NCBI GenBank assembly: GCA_020724125.1
Contig: DYHM01000006.1
Span: 1 to 16,063 of the forward strand
Direction of reading: 5' to 3'
DNA length: 16,063 bases
Source of the DNA: Patescibacteria group bacterium
Lineage (GTDB): Bacteria; Patescibacteriota; Minisyncoccia; Minisyncoccales; CG1-02-41-26
In this document: positions 1 through 7,400 of the stretch, piece after piece
Numbering within the stretch: the stretch's first letter is position 1
Layout of the letters: the number at the start of each line of letters is the position of its first letter
Position numbers and translations under genes: made by a program
The notes under the pieces: generated by a model
What the model saw: the letters and a program-made list of their open reading frames with translations, nothing else
Told to the model about the DNA's origin: nothing
Database searches by the model: none

Positions 1-346
1 TTTGCGCAGTAACAGCTGTGGTTATTTCGATAAATTCCTCCTTAGACTTAGGATCACGATAATATTCACCTAATAATACTCCGCCGCATTCAACTTGAAC
101 TTTCCTGCCTTTAATTATGTTATAGGTATTTTCAGCTATTTTCTTTATTGTATCTAAAACCTCTGGATTTACAAAAACCGTTACCTTGCCTTTTTTACTT
201 TCTCTACTCTCGCCACTGGAAATAAGTTTTGCAACTGCTGGCATCTCCTTAATTCCTGGCTGAATTAACTTTTCCTTACCAAGAAATCTAATTTCAACTT
301 CTTTTTCATTTTTTTCTTTTTTTTCAATTATATCTTTTTTTTCCAT
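1..346 (-). CDS. JAB/MPN (Mov34/PAD-1)-like domain protein, N-terminal part, cut by window edge
   Basis: The frame opens with ATG at 346 and stays open for 115 codons to the left edge, so the C-terminus is missing. Residues 1-20 are rich in Lys and Glu and probably disordered. Around residues 54-115 the pattern of beta-strand, helix and then VECGGVLLGEYY followed by a second strand (FIEITTAV) resembles the start of a JAB/MPN fold. Glu86 sits where the catalytic Glu of metal-dependent MPN+ peptidases lies. The decisive HxHP...SxxD metal motif would lie beyond the window, so activity cannot be judged. The gene starts 28 bp after the HepT-like frame on the same strand and may be co-transcribed with it. 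No Shine-Dalgarno sequence precedes the ATG. The family call is my reading of a partial domain. Confidence 0.6.
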   Translation of the reverse strand, partial: MEKKDIIEKKEKNEKEVEIRFLGKEKLIQPGIKEMPAVAKLISSGESRESKKGKVTVFVNPEVLDTIKKIAENTYNIIKGRKVQVECGGVLLGEYYRDPKSKEEFIEITTAVTAQ

Positions 347-374
347 AGTTTTAAATTTATGATTTCAATAATTT

Positions 375-770
375 TTATTTTTCAATAAAATTTTTTACTG
401 ACTCTAAAAAATTTTCTAAATAAGGTTTAGAGTTTTTAAGAAATTCATTTATTCTTTTCCAACGAATATCTAAATACTTATGAGCCAAAATATTTTTTAA
501 AACCGTATAATTAGCCAATTTTTCCATTACTTCTTCGGAAAAAAAATCTAAACTACCGACTAAATATATTGCTTCTTTATAAGTTTCGGGAAACGCTCTT
601 TTTTCGCTTGCCAAAATTATCTTACAAATATCAATTATAGCATTAATAATATTTTCTGTCAATCTTTCTATTTCCTTTCTTTTAAAACGGTCCCCATAGG
701 TTTCATTGGTAAATTTTTCGAAATAATCAAAATCTTTTATTTCTTGCTCTAAAAAAATAATTCTTTTTTT
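375..770 (-). pseudogene. HepT-like (DUF86) RNase toxin, no ATG and altered active-site motif
   Basis: HepT proteins are HEPN-fold RNases paired with MntA nucleotidyltransferase antitoxins. The open frame runs from the stop at 771-773 to TAA at 375-377. The part from 770 to 663 (FLEQEIKDFDYFEKF...) already matches the usual HepT N-terminal helix, but it contains no ATG. The only common start is TTG at 662, which would remove that helix. The helical body and the C-terminal HKYLDIRW region are typical. The HEPN motif RX4-6HXY reads K-N-I-L-A-H-K-Y, so the expected Arg is Lys. A run of seven T at the MntA/HepT junction, one base longer than needed, separates the two frames and may be a frameshift. 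I read it as a decayed or inactivated toxin. A live gene with a rare start is possible. Confidence 0.7.
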
Positions 771-1160
771 CTAAATTTCTTTTTTCTTCCCCTGTTAATG
801 AATGAGCATTTTGATAAATTCGGTAGTAATCATGAGCAAAACGCCGATAATCTTCCGCCTCAAGGGTGGCAATGAGCATAAATTTTAGAAAAAGAAAATA
901 ATCTTTCATTGCCAAAGATAAGCCCTTGGTAATAATTTCGGCCGCTAAATGAGTTGGCGCCCGATTTAAAACTATCAAGTCAACATTGTCAGTTTTAAGC
1001 AAATCAATTAAATCACTCCAAATTTTATTTTCTTGAGGATAATCTTTCTTTATTTCCCATTCTATTTCCTTAGAATCGGGTTTAAAATAAAACGGTCTTT
1101 TCTTTTTTTAAAATAATCTTTAATTTCTTTTATTTTTTCTTCATTGTTCAAGTTTTTCAT
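727..1160 (-). pseudogene. MntA-like minimal nucleotidyltransferase antitoxin, catalytic segment deleted and frameshifted
   Basis: MntA-type proteins AMPylate the Tyr of the HepT RNase motif and silence it. They need a GSX(~10)DXD motif. Here ATG at 1160 opens a typical N-terminus (EEKIKEIKDYFKKRK), which reaches a stop at 1062-1064. The remainder continues in another frame: YFKPDSKEIEWE, then IWSDLIDLLKTDNVDLIVLN and the usual C-terminal helices to TGA at 727-729. Joining the two parts near 1094-1100 leaves out exactly the strand-GS-helix-DxD stretch, about 20-25 residues. The simplest reading is a deletion that removed the active site and shifted the frame. The ATG overlaps the stop of the HepT scrap upstream (ATGA). 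The alternative is an assembly error, but that would have to hit the catalytic motif. Confidence 0.75.
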
Positions 1161-1291
1161 GGTTTTTTAATCTTTCCTTCATTCATAAATTTTAAAATGT
1201 ATTTTGCAAATTCTTCGAAAAGTTCAGTGTCCTTTTGAAGATATTGATAAACTATTTCAGGATCAATTTTAATATTGTGTATTTTGTTTTT
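1157..1291 (-). pseudogene. C-terminal remnant of a second HepT/DUF86-like gene
   Basis: Forty-four codons between an in-frame TAA at 1292-1294 and TGA at 1157-1159 read IHNIKIDPEIVYQYLQ, then DTELFEEFAKYILKF and a charged tail. This resembles the end of HepT/DUF86 proteins, where R..xxHxY is followed by a KIDPE-VY segment and an EEF.KYI helix. The Arg and Tyr of the active site are absent or garbled, and about two thirds of the family's length is missing. No start codon is available before Met at 1186. The TGA overlaps the ATG of the MntA-like gene by the usual ATGA coupling, suggesting an ancestral HepT-MntA-HepT order. The call rests on a short stretch. Confidence 0.5.
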
Positions 1292-1294
1292 TTA

Positions 1295-1492
1295 TATCAA
1301 AGAGTCGGCTAAAATCCGAGAGGGTAAAAAGAAAAAGATTTTTTTTCTTTCATTTGTTTCATTATCGTCTGGCGGCGGAATACATTCGCATAATTAAGAC
1401 AATTTTATACCAATTTTAAGATTGTATCAAACCCAAATCCCTCTTGGCTGTGTCTATAATGATATAGAAAGACGACGACTTCCCTTAAAATC
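1295..1492. other. Intergenic stretch without a supported gene
   Basis: No convincing coding frame is present between the HepT remnant and the end of the RmuC gene. On the minus strand a weak promoter-like pair is visible: TTGATA at 1425-1430 and TATAAA at 1404-1409, with a 15 bp spacer that is shorter than ideal. It could drive the decayed toxin genes and the JAB-like gene. No hairpin followed by a T-run was seen for the end of the RmuC transcript. Confidence 0.3.
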
Positions 1493-2458
1493 TTATTCAA
1501 TTTTGGGAATGTCGGGTTTTGAGAACTCCTCGGTTAATTCTATTTCTCCTAATCGTTCAATTTTGCCTAATAATTTAAGAAACCGGGCCTGGGTTTTATC
1601 AGAAGAGTTTTTAGTATGCTCAATATGAGAAATCAAAACTGAAAATTCCTCTTCAAATTTCATTGCCTCTTGTTGAGCCGCTTTCATTCCTTCTAAAATT
1701 TTTTTCGCTCCTTCTTCAATTTTTACCCCTTCCAAGCCAAGTAAAATAATTTTTAAAAAATAATAAAAAGAATTCGGCGAAACAAAATAAACCTTTTTAT
1801 TATAGCCATACTCCAAAACCTCGGGTTGGTTGTGGGCGATTTCATAATAAACCGGCTCCGAAGGAACATACATTAAAGCAAAATCAACCGTTCCCTCTTG
1901 GGGAAGAATATATTTCTTGGCAATTTGGTCAATGTGTCTTTTAATGTCTCTGATAAAATCTCTCTGAAAAATTTTACTATTTTCAGGACCGGCTTCGGTC
2001 AGCTTGCGAAAGTTTTCCATTGGAAATTTAGAATCAATGGGAATAATTCCTTGATTTGTTTTAACAATAGCGTCAACAATTTGACCTTCTTTAAATCGAT
2101 ACTGTAAAAAAAAGTTTTGTTTTGGCAGGTATTGTTCTAAAAGGTCTCTTAAAATTTCTTCGCCAATGTTTCCTCTTAATTTTGGCGAACGAAGAAAGTT
2201 TTGAAACTCTTTAATTCCCTTTCCTATCTCTTGAACTTGACCCAGCTGATAAGCCATTTGAGAATAACCATCTTCAAATTTCTTCCGCAGGCTTTCGAGG
2301 TCTTGCTTGATAAGATTTAAGGGAATTTCCTCTTTTTTTTGACCCTCCTGTTGTTCTTTTAAGAATCTTTGGGTCTCTCTTTTAATGTAAAAGACAGAGA
2401 TGCTAATCCCCACTAAAACACTCAAAAAAATAATTAGAATAAAAACAAAATCAGACAT
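1493..2458 (-). CDS. rmuC: RmuC-family DNA recombination protein
   Basis: RmuC proteins are membrane-tethered, predicted PD-(D/E)XK nucleases associated with limiting inversions and recombination. Residues 4-24 form one hydrophobic segment, followed by a charged, coiled-coil-like region to about residue 85. The family core begins at LRSPKLRGNIGEE (around 90-101, Glu100). It continues with VDAIV (Asp129) and PIDSKFP (Asp142-x-Lys144), the likely nuclease signature. DFALMYVPSEPVYYEI and the VYFVSPNSFYYFLK helix are also characteristic. At 321 residues it is shorter than the roughly 475-residue E. coli protein but usual for compact bacterial versions. ATG at 2458 lacks a clear ribosome binding site. 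It is divergent from metG, and the 264 bp between them presumably carries promoters for both. Confidence 0.9.
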   Translation of the reverse strand: MSDFVFILIIFLSVLVGISISVFYIKRETQRFLKEQQEGQKKEEIPLNLIKQDLESLRKKFEDGYSQMAYQLGQVQEIGKGIKEFQNFLRSPKLRGNIGEEILRDLLEQYLPKQNFFLQYRFKEGQIVDAIVKTNQGIIPIDSKFPMENFRKLTEAGPENSKIFQRDFIRDIKRHIDQIAKKYILPQEGTVDFALMYVPSEPVYYEIAHNQPEVLEYGYNKKVYFVSPNSFYYFLKIILLGLEGVKIEEGAKKILEGMKAAQQEAMKFEEEFSVLISHIEHTKNSSDKTQARFLKLLGKIERLGEIELTEEFSKPDIPKIE

Positions 2459-2460
2459 AG

Positions 2461-2700
2461 GATTCGAAATTTTTAATTTTTAATTTTGAGTTTTGAATGA
2501 ATTTTTAATGATTTAATTTTGAAACCAAATTTCAAAAATTCAAAAATTCTAAATTCATTCGAAGTTCAAAATTCTAAATTCAAAACAAACGAGTTTTGAT
2601 TATTGGGATTTGGGATTTTGGATTTGTTTAGAATTTAGGATTTTGGATTTAGAATTTATCAACTTTGCATTTTGATTTTTGGATTTTGAATTTTGTTTTG
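2461..2700. repeat. AT-rich intergenic repeat array (ggattttggatttag type)
   Basis: The gap between the divergent rmuC and metG is filled with short imperfect direct and inverted repeats built from gaattt, aaattc, ttttgga and ttaggat words. The block at about 2600-2660 (gatttgttta, gaatttagga, ttttggattt) recurs nearly unchanged at 12420-12475. A complementary version (caaaaattctaaattc) lies at 2541-2585, so the array can fold back on itself. No reading frame fits. Its role is unknown; it may be a mobile or slippage-made intergenic repeat. Confidence 0.75.
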
Positions 2701-2713
2701 TATTTGTTATATT
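2686..2713 (+). promoter_or_regulatory. Candidate metG promoter, near-leaderless
   Basis: TTGAAT at 2686-2691 and TATATT at 2708-2713 are separated by 16 bp. Initiation six to eight bases after the -10 would place the transcript start at about 2720, only a few bases before the metG ATG at 2723. No Shine-Dalgarno sequence is present, so a leaderless or nearly leaderless message is plausible. In such AT-rich DNA chance matches are common. Confidence 0.35.
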
Positions 2714-2722
2714 TATTATAGC

Positions 2723-4201
2723 ATGAAAAATAAATTTTACCTAACAACCCCAATTTATTACGCTATCAGCAAGCCCCATATTGGTCATGCATTCGCTACT
2801 TTATATGCTGATATAATTGCCCGCTATCAAAAATTACAAAATCGGAAAGTTTTTTTTACCGCCGGCGCCGATGAACATGGCTCAATTGTTGAAAAAAAGG
2901 CCCGGCAAGCAAATAAAAATCCCCAAGAATTCGTTGACGAAATTGCGTTATTATACCTAAAAGCCTGGCGAGCTTTAGAAATTCAATATGATGTTTTTAT
3001 CAGAACCACCTCTAAACAACACAAAAAGGGAGTTTTAAATTTTATTGAACAACTTTATCGAACTAACGATATTTACCCCGGCCTTTACGAGGGTCTTTAT
3101 TGTATAAATTGCGAAAATTTTCTTACTGAAAAGGAATTAGTAAATGGTCTTTGCCCCGATCATCTTAAACCGCCCCAAAAAATAAAAGAGAAAAATTATT
3201 TCTTTCGATTGCAAAAATATCTACCTTTGATAAAAGAAAAAATTCTTAATCAGGAATTAAAAATTATTCCTAAAAGTCGACGAAATGAAATTCTAAATAT
3301 CATTGAAAATGGAATCCCTGATTTTTCTATCAGTCGGGAAAAAGTAAAATGGGGCATTCCATTTCCTTATATTGATGGTCAAACAATTTATGTTTGGGTT
3401 GAAGCGTTAATAAACTATCTAACCGCTTTGGGTTTTCCAAACAATAAAAGGTTCAAAGAATTTTGGCCGTCCGATCTCCATATTATTGGCGCCGACATAA
3501 ATAAATTCCATTCTATTTTTTGGCCGGCATTATTATTGTCAATTGGAACGGCTCTGCCTAAGACAATTTTTGTCCACGGATTTTTCACTATTAATGGTCA
3601 AAAGATGAGCAAAACATTGGGCAATATCATTGACCCAATGACTCTTGTTTCTAAATTCGGCGCCGACGCGACCCGGTATTTGCTTGTTTCCCAGTTTCCA
3701 GCTTCTGAACATGGAGATATAAAAGAGTCGGATTTTAGCTTAAAGTATAATACGGATTTGGCAAACGGCATCGGCAATTTATTGGAAAGAATAACTACGA
3801 TGATTATTGATTATAAAAATGGCTTTTTAAAAAAAACGAATTTTGATAAAAATATAATTGATTCGGTTCAAAAAACTGAAAAGGATTATTTCAAACATAT
3901 GGAAAATTACGAACTTTTCTATAGTCTTCAAGATGTATTCTTATTTATAAAAACCCTTGACCAATACATAGAACTTCAAAAACCCTGGGTTTTGAATAAA
4001 AATCAGGACACAAGGATTGATAAAGTTTTAGCCACGCTTTTATGGGGAGCGGAAAAAATCATTTCTTGGCTTGAGCCGTTTATTCCCTCAAAAACCTTAA
4101 TTGTCAAGAATTACCTATTTAAAATGAAAAAAGGAAAACTGAAATTATCTGATGGAAAACGGGTGAGATTAAATTTATTCCCAAGAATTAAAGAAGAATA
4201 A
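2723..4201 (+). CDS. metG: Methionyl-tRNA synthetase
   Basis: The enzyme charges tRNA-Met with methionine in the cytoplasm. It is a class I synthetase with HIGH (PHIGH, residues 18-22) and KMSKT (294-298). A zinc knuckle in the connective peptide has Cys127, Cys130, Cys144 and His147. HGFFTINGQKMSKTLGN and FGADATRY are typical of the family, and the C-terminal third is the helical anticodon-binding domain (LQKPWVLNK). There is no appended C-terminal tRNA-binding domain, so 492 residues is a normal compact length. I chose ATG at 2723; an upstream TTG at 2693 would add ten residues unlike the conserved MKNKFYLTTPIYY start. The usually conserved GKD before the FH..WPA helix reads GAD (256-258), a mild oddity. 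It is the only + strand gene here. Confidence 0.96.
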   Translation: MKNKFYLTTPIYYAISKPHIGHAFATLYADIIARYQKLQNRKVFFTAGADEHGSIVEKKARQANKNPQEFVDEIALLYLKAWRALEIQYDVFIRTTSKQHKKGVLNFIEQLYRTNDIYPGLYEGLYCINCENFLTEKELVNGLCPDHLKPPQKIKEKNYFFRLQKYLPLIKEKILNQELKIIPKSRRNEILNIIENGIPDFSISREKVKWGIPFPYIDGQTIYVWVEALINYLTALGFPNNKRFKEFWPSDLHIIGADINKFHSIFWPALLLSIGTALPKTIFVHGFFTINGQKMSKTLGNIIDPMTLVSKFGADATRYLLVSQFPASEHGDIKESDFSLKYNTDLANGIGNLLERITTMIIDYKNGFLKKTNFDKNIIDSVQKTEKDYFKHMENYELFYSLQDVFLFIKTLDQYIELQKPWVLNKNQDTRIDKVLATLLWGAEKIISWLEPFIPSKTLIVKNYLFKMKKGKLKLSDGKRVRLNLFPRIKEE

Positions 4202-4449
4202 AAATAAACGACAAAAAATCACCTTATCAAACCCTTGCATTCACTATCCTAAAATTTAATCGGATTTTACAAGGGGGCCGCGGCCTCTGTTATAATTTTT
4301 AATCTAAAAAAGGAAAGTTTAAATACCCTGACTGCGATTCAGTCGCAGGTGGTTCCGAAGTCAGAGATTCAAGGTTGAGGTTGCGATTCGGATTGAGGTT
4401 GGGATTCATCAGGGGTTGGAACAACCGGCTGCTCTATCTGTTGTTCTAA
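4202..4449. other. Convergent intergenic region with lost adhesin tail, GC-rich palindrome and hairpin
   Basis: This lies between the convergent ends of metG and the giant adhesin. On the minus strand, 4372-4449 continues the adhesin frame for 26 codons rich in Gln, Pro, Glu and Ser after its stop, then reaches TGA at 4369-4371. A hairpin with 6 bp arms (CTGCGA 4332-4337, TCGCAG 4343-4348, loop of 5) follows 20 bp later. It lacks an adjacent T-run, so I do not call it a terminator. The self-complementary GGCCGCGGCC at 4276-4285 is sharply GC-rich against its surroundings and is followed by a + strand TATAAT at 4291-4296. No frame follows that TATAAT. Confidence 0.55.
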
Positions 4450-7400
4450 TTAAGGTATCGGTTGTTTCTGATTAGACGAGGTTGGCGATTCAGAAGAAAT
4501 TGGTAATTCCGAAGGAGTGGCTGGCTCAGAAGAAATAGGTGATTTAAACATTGAAGGTGGATTTACAGAAGCTGTTGTTCCACATTCGCCTTTCATCTTT
4601 ATCCATTCGCCATTTTCAATCCACGCGCAATAGATTTCGCCAGTGGCTTTATCAATCATTTTAATTCGCTTAGCGGTTATTTCATCGGTCAAGATTTTTT
4701 CGACCACTATCTCTTTGGTAAACAACTTTTCAATCCTGGCAATTCCATTTTCAATAAAGAGCCCGAGCGAAGTTAAAGCTTGCTTGACTTTCTTAGTAAA
4801 ACTTAAGGAACTCTCGCTTTCATCAGTTGATTCAGAGCCAGCCAGCGAGCCATTTGAATTGAGTTGAAGTTTTAATTCTTCAATTTGCTTTTGCTGTTCT
4901 TGAATCGCTTTTATTGCTACAATGTTTGCGACGTATGGATCGAGCTGGAGGATTTCATGACCATTAGCAAGGAACTCGCCAGATCCCTTGACAGCGTCAG
5001 GAAAAACTTCGGCAAATTCCTGGGCAATGAAATTGTAGTAAAACCTATCCTCAATATTGGGATGCAGAGTACGATACTCGTCTGTATAGCGGAACTTGAC
5101 AGGATTAAGCCGAGAGAGAAACGAAAGTCCCTCAATCGTCTCGATATCCGTTTTAATGAAGAGATCAGAGTTTGCCAACCAGTCCCCAGCAGTAGTTTTG
5201 GAAGCATCTCCCTCGACCTCCAATCTATTTGTAATGGGCGCCCTCCCGATGCCGACATTGCCAAAAATACTCATCCCTCCTTGATATATGTTGTTTGTCG
5301 CAATGGCGTTTATTTCTGATTTACCAGAAGTCATTACTCCGTTGCCTGTGCCATCACTGGCAATAGCCACGAATAAACCATTGCCATAGATAACAGAGCG
5401 CCAAAAAATATTCACAGGGCTGGTTCTTGATGTCCAGTTTATTCCATCAGGCGAGGTCATTATTCTGTTGCCTATGCCTGAACTGGCAACAGCCACAAAC
5501 AAACCATTGCCATAAGTGACAGAGTGCCATTCATTATCCACAGGATTAGTTCTTATCGTCCAATTTATCCCATCAGGGGAAGTCATTATCCTGTCGTTTG
5601 CGCCTACGCCATCATAAGCGACAGCCACAAATAAACCGTTGCCGTAAGTAACAGAAAGCCAACCATTATCTGCAGCGCTGGTTCTTGAGGTCCAGTTTAT
5701 CCCATCAGGAGAAGTCATTACCCTGTTACCTATGCCCGAAGCAGCAACAGCCACAAACAAGCCATTACCGTAGGTAACAGATTGCCACCAAATATCCGCA
5801 GCGCTTGTTCTTATGGTCCAATTTATCCCGTCAGGGGAAGTCATTACTCTGTTGCCTATGCCAGTTTCAGCAACAGCTACAAACAAACCATTGCCATAAG
5901 TGACAGAGTGCCAACCATTATCCGCTGCGCTGGTTCTTATTGTCCAGTTTATCCCGTCAGGCGAGGTCATCACTCTGTTACCTGTGCCACTATCAGCAAC
6001 AGCGACAAATAAGCCATTGCCATAGGTGACAGAATACCAGGCATTATTCACAGGGATGGTTCTTGAGGTCCAATTTATTCCGTCGGGTGAGGTCATCACT
6101 TTGTTATCCACGACATCACTGGCAACAGCGACAAATAAGCCATTGCCATAAGTAACAGATTCCCACCAATTATTCGTCGCATTGACTCTTATGGTCCAAG
6201 ATGTTCCTTTTGATATTACATCGCCAACAACTTCTAATTTTACTCCTGGACTGGTCGTCCCAATGCCGACATTGCCAGCGGCATCAATCCTCATTCTCTC
6301 AATGCCGCCACCGCTCCAAAAAACAAGTCCTCCATCAGCGCCACCTATTCTTCCCTGCTCAACACCATCATTCTTGAACCGAACCATAGCATTGTCTGCG
6401 CCACCGCTAACATTAGAGTTTATTTCCATATACGCCGATTGTCCGCCATCTAATCCATCCACAGAATCAAGTAGAATAATAGCGTCACGCTGTATCGCAT
6501 CCCCGCCTAAAACATTCAAAAGCTTTGTTGCTCTGGCGTCAATTTGACCAATGCTAACATTATTTCTTGCCATTAAATTGCCAGCCACGTCCAACTTTGC
6601 TTGAGGATTCGCTGTCCCGATGCCGACATTGCCGTTTCCATCCAATACCAATGACTGGTCTGGAGCGTCTAAATCTATATTAACCACAGAAGCTTCCCAT
6701 GTAGGGTTTTCAAATGTCCCCCCATATCGTTGTATGAAAAACCTATTTGTTCCATCTCTTGCCATTGTAAGTGACGCCCACTTTGTTGCAAGGTCACCAG
6801 CTTTTAATCCGATTCGTCCATCAGCAACAGATTCCACTCCGAGAGCAAACTTATAATCATCGATATTTCTTACAATATGCAAATTAGCTCCTGGACTGGT
6901 TGTCCTAATGCCGAGGTTGCCAAAGGAGTCAATTCTCATTCTTTCTAAATTATCAGTATAAAATCCTAAAACATTAGGGGCTGGTCTATCTAAACCCACC
7001 CCTGAATCAACGATTGATAGTTTCCTTAAAGGCCCTGTTGTCCCGATGCCGACATTGCCGTTTCCATCCAATACCAATGACTGGTCTGGAGCGTCTAAAT
7101 CTATATTAACCACAGAAGCTTCCCATGTAGGGTTTTCAAATGTCCCCCCATATCGTTGTATGAAAAACCTATTTGTTCCATCTCTTGCCATTGTAAGTGA
7201 CGCCCACTTTGTTGCAAGGTCACCAGCTTTTAATCCGATTCGTCCATCAGCAACAGATTCCACTCCGAGAGCAAACTTATAATCATCGATATTTCTTACA
7301 ATATGCAAATTAGCTCCTGGACTGGTTGTCCTAATGCCGAGGTTGCCTGCATTTGTCATTACCATCCCTATACCATCACCTGGTATAGCTGAACTACCAA

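Noticed and set aside
2693..2722. Longer metG start at TTG 2693
   Set aside because: The extra ten residues do not resemble the family N-terminus; MKNKFYLTTPIYY from ATG 2723 does.
4885..5319. Open + strand frame of 144 codons and an overlapping minus frame inside the adhesin
   Set aside because: The region encodes the recognisable S74 domain in the main minus frame; the others are shadows.
5323..6198. Regularly spaced ~126 bp repeats that could suggest a CRISPR or satellite array
   Set aside because: The units are uninterrupted coding sequence in frame with the adhesin, with codon-level conservation and no unique spacers.
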